A stretch of 64,000 bases of DNA from Betaproteobacteria bacterium (GTDB taxonomy: Bacteria; Pseudomonadota; Gammaproteobacteria; Burkholderiales; Casimicrobiaceae): assembly GCA_013298695.1 (NCBI GenBank), contig JAAFIS010000004.1:297739-361738 (forward strand), in the 5' to 3' direction. A model generated the notes under the pieces. The model was not told the DNA's origin and ran no database searches. It saw only the letters and a list, made by a program, of their open reading frames with translations. The position numbers and the translations under genes are program-made. Below, piece by piece: positions 26,491 to 34,087 of the stretch; position 1 is the stretch's first letter, and every line of letters begins with the position of its first letter.

Positions 26491-27273
26491 TTACTTGAGG
26501 CTGTTGGCTAAGAACGCCTGCAATCGCTCGGATTGCGGTTTCAGCAGAACATCTTCCGGACGGCCACGCTCGGCGACAACGCCTTTCGATAGAAAGACGA
26601 CTTCGCTACTGACCTCACGCGCGAAACTCATTTCGTGAGTCACCACGATCATGGTGCGACCCTCTTCAGCGACCGCCCGCATCACGCGCAGCACTTCGCC
26701 AACAAGTTCGGGATCCAGCGCTGATGTCGGCTCATCAAAGAGCATCACGTCAGGCTCCATTGCAAGCGCTCGTGCGATCGCGACTCGCTGCTGCTCGCCG
26801 CCCGATAGGTGGGCAGGGTAAGCGTCTTTACGGTGGATCACGCCCACCTTTTGTAGATAGTGCTGCGCTCGCTCCGTCGCCTCGTTCTGCGATAGTCCGA
26901 GGACAACCGTCAAGCCTTCGGTCACATTGCGCTCAGCGGTCATGTGGGCCCATAAATTGAAGTGTTGGAACACCATCGAGATGCGTGAGCGGAAGCGGCG
27001 CAATTGAACTGGATTGGTTGCGTTCAGCGCGCCGTCACGATCTGCTGCAAGTTCGAGCACCTCTCCATTGAGCGCGATGCGGCCGCTATTGGGGCGCTCC
27101 AATAAATTTAGGCAGCGCAGGAAAGTGCTCTTGCCGGAGCCCGACGAACCGATTAACGCGATCACGTCGCCGGGATTGGCGCTCAAACTAATCCCGCGCA
27201 GTACCTCGGTTTGCCCGAAACGCTTGGTGATTTGATCTGCAACCAGCAGAGGGTGGGGCGTTTTTGTGTTCAT
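26491..27273 (-). CDS. Basic amino acid ABC transporter, ATP-binding protein (AotP/HisP-like)
   Basis: A 260-aa polar amino acid ABC ATPase that powers uptake across the inner membrane. Walker A is [10 protein letters not shown] near residue 40, the signature [16 protein letters not shown], Walker [14 protein letters not shown], and the H-loop [12 protein letters not shown]. The insertion around residue 75 ([11 protein letters not shown]) is typical of the HisP/ArtP/GlnQ subgroup. It is the last gene of a five-gene unit, 15 bp downstream of the M14 deacylase gene. The gap after it holds the receptor promoter region. Confidence 0.93.
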   Translation of the reverse strand: MNTKTPHPLLVADQITKRFGQTEVLRGISLSANPGDVIALIGSSGSGKSTFLRCLNLLERPNSGRIALNGEVLELAADRDGALNATNPVQLRRFRSRISMVFQHFNLWAHMTAERNVTEGLTVVLGLSQNEATERAQHYLQKVGVIHRKDAYPAHLSGGEQQRVAIARALAMEPDVMLFDEPTSALDPELVGEVLRVMRAVAEEGRTMIVVTHEMSFAREVSSEVVFLSKGVVAERGRPEDVLLKPQSERLQAFLANSLK

Positions 27274-27288
27274 AGCTTTGACTTGTGG

Positions 27289-28404
27289 CTACGGGCTCAA
27301 CAGCTTTCCGCTGCGAATCGGCTGTTCACCCGCAATCTTGGCGATACGCTGACCGGCCACTGCGTAGCGGCTTGGAATTCGCGCATACATCAGGCCAGAA
27401 ATTGTGCTGCAAAGCGACGTCGATTGGCGCGTAACGGGATCGACAATGCGCGCGATCTCGTCGCCAACGTGGATCGTGTCGCCAGGTGCTTTGTTAAACA
27501 CCACAACACCCGCGTGCGTCGCCATGATCGGCAGCACCCCCGCCAGCGGCGTGGCATGACATTGCGCTTTCGGAATCACGGGTAAGGCTTGATCCACCAT
27601 CCCGTTAAGTGCAGCGAAATCAATAATCGCTCGCGCATCTTGCGCGGCCAGAATGTCGCTCACATCCGCTTCGCCACGCAACTCGACGGTGGTTGAAAAA
27701 CAGGTCCCCGCGATGGGGTATTCCGGAAACATGTGCGAGAGCTCCGTCCACGGTCGGCTTACTGCCTCGTCAAAAGGGTTATCGCCCGAAATCTCAGCGG
27801 TGAGAAACGCCCTCGCACCAAAAAGCGCGGCGAGAGGTTCACAGCGTTTCACAAGCGATGTCGCCGTATACAGGTGTGGGACTGATTCACCGTCGCAGTG
27901 CAAGTCGAGCACATAGTCAGAGTCCAACGCGAGGCTGAGAAGCAAGCGCTTCAGCGCTGCGAGTTCACTGGTTACCGGGCGCATCTGCAGTTCGTCTTGC
28001 AGCGCGGCACGAACAAGCGCCGCGTTGCGTGAGGCGTCTTTCGTAAGCTTCCCCAAGATGCGCGCCGCAGCCGCTTGTGTGAGATCCGCGAAGCTACGAT
28101 TAAAGTTACTTCCGTCGGAAAGTGCGAAACGACCTAACGGCACCCCCTGAATTGACTGTCCTAAGCCGATTGGATTTGCGCACGGTACAACCACGATGTG
28201 ACCGAGAACTCGACCTTCTTGCTCAAGTTTCTGAAGCGAGTTGCACAAATGAACCGAGACCAGCATGCCGGGGATTTCATCGGCGTGAAGCGCGCTTTGC
28301 ACGTAGAGTTGCGGGCGCTTGCTAGTGTCGCCAAATCGATAAACCGCGAGCGAGCGAACGGTTCCGGTAGTGCCAAATGGTATTTCAATGTTATCTATTT
28401 GCAT
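27289..28404 (-). CDS. Succinylglutamate desuccinylase/aspartoacylase family (M14) protein, AotO-like
   Basis: A 371-aa M14-type metallohydrolase. Zinc-binding HADE appears near residue 40 in YVQSALHADEIPG, with a further histidine in YVLDLHCDGES near residue 165. The family hydrolyses N-acyl amino acids such as N-succinylglutamate or N-acetylaspartate. The last 90 residues form an extra domain (TPLAGVLPIMATHAGVV..GDTIHVGDEIARIVDP) resembling the biotinyl/lipoyl-like fold seen in this family. It is embedded between permease and ATPase genes, the position that aotO holds in the Pseudomonas aeruginosa aotJQMOP arginine operon as I recall it. A role in deacylating an imported basic amino acid derivative is possible. 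Confidence 0.82.
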   Translation of the reverse strand: MQIDNIEIPFGTTGTVRSLAVYRFGDTSKRPQLYVQSALHADEIPGMLVSVHLCNSLQKLEQEGRVLGHIVVVPCANPIGLGQSIQGVPLGRFALSDGSNFNRSFADLTQAAAARILGKLTKDASRNAALVRAALQDELQMRPVTSELAALKRLLLSLALDSDYVLDLHCDGESVPHLYTATSLVKRCEPLAALFGARAFLTAEISGDNPFDEAVSRPWTELSHMFPEYPIAGTCFSTTVELRGEADVSDILAAQDARAIIDFAALNGMVDQALPVIPKAQCHATPLAGVLPIMATHAGVVVFNKAPGDTIHVGDEIARIVDPVTRQSTSLCSTISGLMYARIPSRYAVAGQRIAKIAGEQPIRSGKLLSP

Positions 28405-28406
28405 GC

Positions 28407-29126
28407 TTACTTTGCGACGAGTGTCGACGGGGCGGCGACCTGCGCGCGCAAATGTTTCAACCAGTGGCGCTCGGCCAATCGAAACAAACCAATCAGTGAA
28501 AAAGTGAGAACGAAATAAAACACGGCGACCGTACCGAAGGCCTCCACGGTGGCTAAGTGGTTCGCGTAAACATCGCGGGCGACCCGAGTGAGATCGACAA
28601 GTGTGACTGTGCTCGCAATAGCGGTGGCGTGCATCATGCCTACCGCCTCGTTGCTGTACTGCGGAAGCGCCCTGCGGAATGCGCCGGGAAGCAAAATACG
28701 TCGATACAAATCAAACGTGGTCATGCCCAAACTTTTCGCGGCTTCAACTTCGCCCGCCGGGGTCGCGCGTAGCGCACCAGCGATGATCTCCGTTGTGTAC
28801 GCTGTGGTGTTAATCGAAAATGCGAGCCATGCGCAAAACCACGCCTCGCGAAACAACGGCCAGGCGGATGAATTTCGGATGAGATCAATCTGCGCGAAAC
28901 CGTAGTAAATGATGAAAAGTTGTACGAGTAGGGGCGTGCCACGAATGACGTACGTGTAAAGCCAAACCGGTTTAGAAAGCAGAGGGTTTGATGAGACTCG
29001 CGCGACAGCAAGCGGTACTGAAAGCAATAGGCCTGTCGACAGCGAAATCACAAGCAGCAGAAGCGTGACCTTGAGGCCGGCAAGAAAGTCCGGCAGCGAT
29101 GTTGCAATGACTGACCAATCAATCAT
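28407..29126 (-). CDS. Basic amino acid ABC transporter permease (AotM/HisM-like)
   Basis: A 239-aa inner-membrane permease of the His/Glu/Gln/Arg/opine type. Hydrophobic segments are seen at about residues 10-40, 55-75, 90-110 and 185-215. The EAA coupling loop is EVEAAKSLGMTTFDLYRRILLPGAFR, and YVIRGTPLLVQLFIIYYG is the usual N-terminal signature. It overlaps the preceding permease gene by 4 bp (ATGA) and is followed 2 bp later by the deacylase gene, so it belongs to one polycistronic message. Confidence 0.92.
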   Translation of the reverse strand: MIDWSVIATSLPDFLAGLKVTLLLLVISLSTGLLLSVPLAVARVSSNPLLSKPVWLYTYVIRGTPLLVQLFIIYYGFAQIDLIRNSSAWPLFREAWFCAWLAFSINTTAYTTEIIAGALRATPAGEVEAAKSLGMTTFDLYRRILLPGAFRRALPQYSNEAVGMMHATAIASTVTLVDLTRVARDVYANHLATVEAFGTVAVFYFVLTFSLIGLFRLAERHWLKHLRAQVAAPSTLVAK

Positions 29127-29812
29127 TGCAGCTCTGCCTTACGAACGCCCAGAGAAAACCGCTTCTCAACGCGACTCAACAGCAAAATCGAAACCGTGGT
29201 GATGAGCAAATAGATCGCCGCAACTGCTAGGTAGAAAGTCAGCGGCTCGCGCGTCGCCGATGCAGCAAGCCCGGCGCGTTGCATCATGTCATCCAGACCA
29301 ATAATTGATACCAATGCGGTCGCTTTGATCATTATCAGCCAGTTGTTGGTGAATCCGGGAATGGCGTGTCTAATCATTTGCGGAATAGTGACGCGCGCTA
29401 ACACTTGTGATCGACTCATGCCGATTGCGGTGGCCGCTTCCATCTGCCCTTTGGGAATCGCGAGGATCGCACCGCGGAACGTCTCGGTCATGTATGCCCC
29501 AAACACAAAGCCAATCGTGAGCACACCCGCAGCGAACGCGGGCACTTCGACATAATCGCCACCGGCTTCGGTCACCAGATAGTTGAGGATCGTTTGCCCG
29601 CCGTAAAACACCATGAGCATCAACGCGAGCTCCGGGATCCCGCGAATTAACGTGGTGTACACATCAACAACCGCGTGCGCGGCGCGTGAACTCGAAAGCT
29701 TGGCTGCCGCACCAATTAGTCCGAACACGCAGGCGATCGCTAGCGAGCAGGCCGCTACCTGCAACGATGTCATTAACCCGCCAAGAATGGCGGGAAGGTA
29801 GCCGTGGAGCAT
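29123..29812 (-). CDS. Basic amino acid ABC transporter permease (AotQ/HisQ-like)
   Basis: A 229-aa partner permease. Hydrophobic segments lie at about residues 10-35, 52-72, 85-105 and 190-212. TLIRGIPELALMLMVFYGGQ and the EAA loop QMEAATAIGMSRSQVLARVTIPQMIR are typical of the HisQ side of the heterodimer. It starts 126 bp after the binding-protein stop. The gap is longer than elsewhere in the unit, which may allow higher expression of the binding protein than of the membrane components. Confidence 0.92.
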   Translation of the reverse strand: MLHGYLPAILGGLMTSLQVAACSLAIACVFGLIGAAAKLSSSRAAHAVVDVYTTLIRGIPELALMLMVFYGGQTILNYLVTEAGGDYVEVPAFAAGVLTIGFVFGAYMTETFRGAILAIPKGQMEAATAIGMSRSQVLARVTIPQMIRHAIPGFTNNWLIMIKATALVSIIGLDDMMQRAGLAASATREPLTFYLAVAAIYLLITTVSILLLSRVEKRFSLGVRKAELQ

Positions 29813-29938
29813 GTATTTGATAACGCTTATTGAGGGCGAACCCAGCGCAACCGGTGTGCCGGTTCAGTCGATGAAATAAAGCGCAGCGGGTGGGTTGTTG
29901 CGATCACGCTGCTGACAGAGAGTAGGCGCAGTGAGCGA

Positions 29939-30721
29939 CTATTGCGCGCGATTAGGCGAAACGTCGAAATCGAAATATTTAGTCGCGAGCTTTTTGTAGC
30001 TTCCGTCAGCCATCATCGCTTTGAGCGCGCCGTTGATTTTCTGGCGTAATGCGTCGTCCCCCTTGCGAACCGCGATGCCAACGCCCGCGCCGCCGCCCAA
30101 GTTCACAGCAGGCCCGACTTGCGCAAAGCCCTTTCCTTCGGGTTTTTTCAGAAACGCTTCACCCGAGACAACGCTTGAGCCGAACCCGATATCAGCACGA
30201 CCTGCCGCGAGCTCAAGGTAGACGTCCGTTTCTTTGTTCACCAATAGAGTTTCGCTGCCTTTGAAGTTGTCGGCAACAAACTTCGCTCTTGGACTGTTGC
30301 GGATAACGGCAATTTTCTTGCCTTTGAATGAATCGGGGGTTGCTTCCTTGAAAGCGCCCGCTTTGGCAATCCAGCGCGACGGCACGTCGTAATACGGATC
30401 AGAGAAATCGACTGCTTTCTTACGCTCTTCGCTAATCGTCATCGAGGCAACAATCGCGTCAAACTTGCGCACGTTGAGCGCGGGGATCATGCCGTCCCAT
30501 TCTTGTTGAATAAGCGTACATTCGGCTTTTAGTTGGGCGCAAATGCCGTTCGCGATATCGATGTCGAATCCTGACAATTTGCCGTCTGGCGTAATTTGAG
30601 AAAACGGCGGATAGTTGCCTTCAACGCCGATTCGAATTTTTTTCCAATCGGGTGCTTGTGCAGTTGCGCTAACCGCAGCAAGCGTACAAATCGCAAAGAC
30701 AACAGAACGAAGGCTAAACAT
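29939..30721 (-). CDS. Basic amino acid ABC transporter, periplasmic binding protein (HisJ/ArgT/AotJ-like)
   Basis: A 260-aa binding protein that captures Lys, Arg, Orn or His in the periplasm. The signal peptide is residues 1-22 (FSLRSVVFAICTLAAVSATAQ). The mature part shows IRIGVEGNYPPFS, GFDIDIANGIC and AIVASMTISEERKKAVDFSDPYY, and it ends with KLATKYFDFDVSP. That ending is the hallmark seen in HisJ and ArgT. A longer frame starts at 30802, but the ATG at 30721 has a TAGGAG Shine-Dalgarno sequence about 8 nt upstream and begins directly with the signal peptide. It is the first gene of the transport unit and is divergent from the rpiR-type gene, with a promoter and operator-like site between them. 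Confidence 0.92.
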   Translation of the reverse strand: MFSLRSVVFAICTLAAVSATAQAPDWKKIRIGVEGNYPPFSQITPDGKLSGFDIDIANGICAQLKAECTLIQQEWDGMIPALNVRKFDAIVASMTISEERKKAVDFSDPYYDVPSRWIAKAGAFKEATPDSFKGKKIAVIRNSPRAKFVADNFKGSETLLVNKETDVYLELAAGRADIGFGSSVVSGEAFLKKPEGKGFAQVGPAVNLGGGAGVGIAVRKGDDALRQKINGALKAMMADGSYKKLATKYFDFDVSPNRAQ

Positions 30722-30773
30722 GGCGCGAGCTCCTACGAATGCAGAAAAGAGTGGGGAGAAGACAGTACTCGAC

Positions 30774-30802
30774 AATATATCGGAATTTGCAGAATTAGAC
30801 AA
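30774..30802 (-). promoter_or_regulatory. Putative promoter of the transporter operon
   Basis: On the minus strand, TTGTCT (30797-30802) and TATATT (30774-30779) are separated by exactly 17 bp, a good sigma-70 match. The spacer contains AATTCTGCAAATT, another TGCAAA-type box. The operator-like site at 30803-30823 abuts the -35 element on its upstream side. Confidence 0.6.
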
Positions 30803-30823
30803 AATGAAAAAAAACTTGCAAAA
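30803..30823. promoter_or_regulatory. Putative RpiR operator in the divergent intergenic region
   Basis: AATGAAAAAAAACTTGCAAA plus A, matching the site at 26301-26321 (minus strand) at 19 of 21 positions. It touches the -35 element of the transporter promoter and lies about 96 bp upstream of the rpiR-type start codon, so a bound regulator could control both directions. Confidence 0.6.
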
Positions 30824-30918
30824 TAATCTGTGCTCAGTGTTGTAGATTTAGCGACGCCACAGGCGATACTGGGTAGCAGAAATTACATACACCCCAACCG
30901 GATACGCATAGATTGACA

Positions 30919-31866
30919 ATGGCAAACCACAAAAACGCAGCTGACCTTGTCGCGGTTGGCACGGCCGAGTTAACTTTCGCGCGCTCGCCGCTTGGGCAAC
31001 GATTGATTGAGCTACAAAACTCGGGCTCAAAATCCAACCGTGCGATCGCAGAGTACTTACTGCGAAATCCCCTAAGAATTCCAGCCATCGGCATCGAAGA
31101 GCTAGCGTCGCGCAATGGTGTGTCGGCGGCGACGTTGTCCCGCTTCGCTCGAGCCGCGGGTTTCGATAGCTATCCGGGTTTGCGCGCGGCCGCCGCCGAT
31201 TCGTTGCAAGGCATGTTGCAGCCGGTTGAAAAGCTTCGCTCGTCGATTCAGTCAAGCGCAAGCAAGCTGGGCGGCGCCTCGGTGCTGCTGTCCGGCCTAG
31301 AGGCGAGCTTAAGCAACGCACGCACCGCTGCGGAGAGTCTCGATCCCAAAGCGCTCAACGCGATTGTTTCGTTGATCGCCCGCGCGGGCGAGGTCTACAC
31401 GCTGGGATTTGGACTTTCCTCTCACTTGGCGTCGATTTTGGCGCTGGACCTACAGCCATTCTGTGCGCGTTTGACTAACGTCGTCGAATTTGGTGGTACC
31501 GAAGTCGCTGCGGGACGATTACTCAATATCGGAAAAAAAGACGTGCTTATCGTGCTCTCGTTTCCGCGCTATGCAACGGATGCAATTCGTTTGACTAGCT
31601 ACGCACGGACTCGCGGCGCAAAAATTGTTGCGATCACCGATTCCCCTGCCTCGCCGCTCGCGCAGTTGGCCGATCATCTCTTGCTGGCGCCTGCGAATCA
31701 CCCCGTGTTGTCCAGCGGATTGGTGGCATCGCTTGTGGTTATTGAAGCTTTGGTTGCTGCGCTGATGATTTCCAACCCGGACAATGTGCTGCAAGCGAGC
31801 AAGCTGACCGACGCTATCTCTGCGTATCTCGTCGATAGCGGTGATAGCGGCGGAAGACGGCCGTAA
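30919..31866 (+). CDS. MurR/RpiR family transcriptional regulator
   Basis: A 315-aa regulator. The N-terminal helix-turn-helix is visible as IEELASRNGVSAATLSRFARAAGFDSY (split: IGIEELASRNGV, SAATLSRFARAAGF) at about residues 55-85. The SIS domain at about 150-280 (VYTLGFGLSSHLASILA, VLIVLSFPRYATDAIRL, VAITDSPASPLA) would bind a phosphosugar-like or other metabolite effector. An in-frame TTG lies 6 bp upstream of the ATG at 30919. Divergent placement next to the transport operon, with a shared intergenic site repeated before the receptor gene, makes it the likely local regulator. The effector could be an arginine or aspartate derivative rather than a sugar (inference). Confidence 0.88.
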   Translation: MANHKNAADLVAVGTAELTFARSPLGQRLIELQNSGSKSNRAIAEYLLRNPLRIPAIGIEELASRNGVSAATLSRFARAAGFDSYPGLRAAAADSLQGMLQPVEKLRSSIQSSASKLGGASVLLSGLEASLSNARTAAESLDPKALNAIVSLIARAGEVYTLGFGLSSHLASILALDLQPFCARLTNVVEFGGTEVAAGRLLNIGKKDVLIVLSFPRYATDAIRLTSYARTRGAKIVAITDSPASPLAQLADHLLLAPANHPVLSSGLVASLVVIEALVAALMISNPDNVLQASKLTDAISAYLVDSGDSGGRRP

Positions 31867-31899
31867 ACCATTGCGTACCTACGGCTCTACGCGTCGATG

Positions 31900-31945
31900 G
31901 CCGATTAAATTGGGGTATCCCGTAGAAAAATTGGGGCGTTGATTT
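31900..31945. repeat. Degenerate AT-rich element between convergent genes
   Basis: GCCGATTAAATTGGGGTA and then AAAAATTGGGGCGTTGA occur within about 45 bp, both resembling the core of the dispersed palindromic element. No stem with a U-run is seen, so it is not called as a terminator. Confidence 0.35.
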
Positions 31946-32027
31946 AGTATTTAAATGCGCGGTTAGCCCTAGCGCTTCGGCGATAAACTCTAAAAGCAAC
32001 TATTTCTTGCGGTCACTCGTTGCGTAG

Positions 32028-32843
32028 TCATCCCGCAGTTAACACGGTGTAGAGCATCCGCAACGCAAGCAGATACAGAATCACCGCAAAGATGCGTTTG
32101 AGCGTCGCCACGGGCAGCTTGTGCGCGAGCCGCGCGCCAAACGGTGCCGTCATCATGCTCGTGATCGAGATACCGACTAGCGCCGGCAAATACACATAGC
32201 CGAGCGACGGTTGCGGCACGTTGGGCATGTTCCAACCGTTGAATACGTTGCCGATCGTCGTGAAGAGTGCGATTGGAAAACCGAGCGCGGCGGAGGTGCC
32301 GACTGCGTTGTGAATCGCGACGTTGCACCACGTTAAAAACGGCACTGAGAAAAATCCGCCGCCCGCGCCCACGAGCGCCGAAAGTACGCCAACGACAAGA
32401 CCCGCAACGAACAAACCACCGCGACCGGGCAGCGTGCGACTCGCTTTCGGTTTGAAATTCAACAGCATTTGGGTGCCGGTGTAGAACAAAAACACCGTGA
32501 AAAAAATCATCAAGAAACGCGTTGAGAGCATCGATACGATTCGGGTGCCGATCAGCGCACCGAGCAGAATCCCGGGCGACATCGCCCAGACCGCTTGCCA
32601 ATTCACCGCTTTCTTTGCGTGATGTGCGCGTACCGAGGAGATCGCGGTGAAGATGATGGTAGCCATTGATGTAGCCAAAATCACCTGCATCTTCGTCTCG
32701 AAGGGAAAGCCCTGCGCCTGAAACAAAATTGCGAGAAACGGCACCATCATCATGCCGCCGCCGATACCTAGAAGCCCGGCGACGACGCCAACGAATGCGC
32801 CGAGCGCGAGATAGGCGAGAAGCCAGAGGTTGATGAATTCCAT
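32028..32843 (-). CDS. Sulfite exporter TauE/SafE family permease
   Basis: A 271-aa integral membrane protein with about eight hydrophobic segments. The internal repeat typical of the family is visible: GVVAGLLGIGGGMMMVPFL near residue 20 and GVLSALVGAGGGFFSVPFL near residue 155. Members export sulfite, sulfoacetate or other organic anions; the substrate here is unknown. The frame opens at a TTG (32846), but the ATG at 32843 is preferred. It begins 4 bp after the EVE gene stop and may be co-transcribed with it. Confidence 0.9.
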   Translation of the reverse strand: MEFINLWLLAYLALGAFVGVVAGLLGIGGGMMMVPFLAILFQAQGFPFETKMQVILATSMATIIFTAISSVRAHHAKKAVNWQAVWAMSPGILLGALIGTRIVSMLSTRFLMIFFTVFLFYTGTQMLLNFKPKASRTLPGRGGLFVAGLVVGVLSALVGAGGGFFSVPFLTWCNVAIHNAVGTSAALGFPIALFTTIGNVFNGWNMPNVPQPSLGYVYLPALVGISITSMMTAPFGARLAHKLPVATLKRIFAVILYLLALRMLYTVLTAG

Positions 32844-32847
32844 CAAG

Positions 32848-33303
32848 CTATTTGACCAGCTTCGTTTCGATGTATTGCCACTCTGTCTCAGTAACAGGTG
32901 TAATCGACAATCGATTTCCGCGCTGAAGAATACGCATCTCGGCGAGCGCTTTTACGTCGCGCAACGCAGCGAGCGAAATCAATTCGATTTTCTTCACGAA
33001 CGCGACTTCAACACACATCCAAATCGGTTTTTCAATCGTTGATTTCGGATCGAAGTATTTGGTGCCTGCTTCGAATTGCGTTTTGTCGGGCAGCGGTTTT
33101 GAGGCAATTTTGCAAATGCCTGCGATGCCGGGTTCGGGGCAACTGGAGTGATAGAAAAACACCGGATCGCCCACGCTCATGTCATCGCGCATGAAATTGC
33201 GCGCCTGATAGTTGCGCACTCCGAACCACGCGCTTTTTTTGTCGCGCTTCAAATCATCGATGGAATATTCATCGGGTTCAGATTTCATCAACCAGTAGCG
33301 CAT
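32848..33303 (-). CDS. EVE domain-containing protein
   Basis: A 151-aa protein that is a single EVE domain, a PUA-like fold related to human THYN1 and thought to bind modified nucleobases in DNA or RNA. The start YWLMKSEPDEYSIDDL, the WFGVRNYQARNFMRD segment and the FFYHSSCPEPGIAGI strand are characteristic. It lies directly downstream of the 6S RNA gene and its terminator; EVE-6S-zapA adjacency is frequent in Betaproteobacteria. The molecular function is unproven. Confidence 0.92.
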   Translation of the reverse strand: MRYWLMKSEPDEYSIDDLKRDKKSAWFGVRNYQARNFMRDDMSVGDPVFFYHSSCPEPGIAGICKIASKPLPDKTQFEAGTKYFDPKSTIEKPIWMCVEVAFVKKIELISLAALRDVKALAEMRILQRGNRLSITPVTETEWQYIETKLVK

Positions 33304-33312
33304 TGCAGCCTC

Positions 33313-33347
33313 ACAAAAGAAAACGGAGAGCAGATCGCTCTCCGTTT
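33313..33347 (-). terminator. Intrinsic terminator after 6S RNA
   Basis: Perfect 11-bp arms AAACGGAGAGC (33321-33331) and GCTCTCCGTTT (33337-33347) with a 5-nt loop. On the minus strand the stem is followed by TCTTTTG. It separates ssrS from the EVE gene. Confidence 0.85.
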
Positions 33348-33358
33348 CAAAAAATTCA

Positions 33359-33540
33359 AGACTCCCGCATACGCCGCAACGGCTGTCATCTTGAACCGAG
33401 GTTCAAGATTGGTTGCTTCCACTCGATCTACTAGGTACAACTGGTAAGTTCCAACGAAACACTAGGCTTCGAGAGAACAGAAGTCGCGCACACGAACCGA
33501 ATAGCGAAGCATCCTTGCGACAAGCGCATTGGTTCAAAGA
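33359..33540 (-). ncRNA. ssrS: 6S RNA
   Basis: On the minus strand the 3' half contains CTTGAACCTCGGTTCAAGAT followed by GACAGCCGTTGCGGCGTATG and CGGGAGTC. This matches the E. coli 6S element CTTGAACCAAGGGTTCAAGG, its ACAGCC and GCGGCGGCAT segments, and the closing stem. 6S RNA mimics open promoter DNA and sequesters sigma-70 RNA polymerase in stationary phase. Position directly downstream of zapA and upstream of an EVE gene is the known context. The 3' end is well defined; the 5' end near 33540 is estimated from the usual 180-nt length. Confidence 0.88.
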
Positions 33541-33581
33541 AATTTTCAACCGCCACGAACGCTGCAGGAGCAAGGCTGATT

Positions 33582-33881
33582 CTACGCCTTACCAGCGAGG
33601 TTTGCAGGTGCTAGCGCGAGATCAAGTTTAGTTTGCATTGCGAGCAACCGCGCCTCGACACGCGGATCAATAGCGCTTCCTTCTTTCCCCGCAGCCGCGA
33701 GTTCGAGCGCCGCGAGCAACAGCACACGCTCGATTTCCGATTGCGGCGATTTCTGCGCCACGTTAGCGCATTTCGCCTCCACCATCGCAATCGCTTCTGA
33801 GAGCGCCGCGCGCTGGGATTCCGGTGCGTTTAGCTTGAAGGTTCGACCTTTGATAGTCGCGGTAAGCGCCTCGGTCGTCAT
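33582..33881 (-). CDS. zapA: Cell division protein ZapA
   Basis: A 99-aa ZapA-family protein that crosslinks FtsZ filaments at midcell. The N-terminal head VTIKGR-type strand (TATIKGRTFKLNAPESQRA) and the C-terminal coiled-coil helix (LLLAALELAAAGKEG onward) fit the family. Its start overlaps the stop of the upstream small coiled-coil gene by 4 bp, and 6S RNA follows, as in many Proteobacteria. Confidence 0.88.
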   Translation of the reverse strand: MTTEALTATIKGRTFKLNAPESQRAALSEAIAMVEAKCANVAQKSPQSEIERVLLLAALELAAAGKEGSAIDPRVEARLLAMQTKLDLALAPANLAGKA

Positions 33882-34075
33882 TGCAACGGGACGCTTTTCT
33901 CGGCGAGCGCTGGAAACGTTTCCGCCAATGTACGTAAGCGCACGCTCGCGCTGGACATGCGAGACTCGGCGTCAGCGAGCGCTTTCTTTAGGAGCGAATT
34001 CTCAAGCGTGAGTGAATCGATCCGCTGCACAGCGGTGTCGAGTGACTTTTCAAGGCGTTCTAGCGTTTCGTCCAC
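33878..34075 (-). CDS. Small coiled-coil protein, ZapB/DUF904-like
   Basis: A 65-aa protein, almost entirely heptad-patterned: LERLEKSLDTAVQRIDSLTL and ENSLLKKALADAE. Such short coiled coils next to zapA are usually ZapB-like cell-division factors that link FtsZ-ZapA to the nucleoid. The 4-bp overlap with zapA supports co-translation. Assignment rests on context and coiled-coil pattern only. Confidence 0.72.
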   Translation of the reverse strand: MDETLERLEKSLDTAVQRIDSLTLENSLLKKALADAESRMSSASVRLRTLAETFPALAEKSVPLQ

Positions 34076-34087
34076 GCTGCAACTATA

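Noticed and set aside
21988..32027. Recent horizontal transfer of the cyanophycin locus
   Set aside because: No integrase, tRNA, direct repeats or obvious change in base composition at its borders could be seen by eye, and the dispersed repeat occurs inside as well as outside it.
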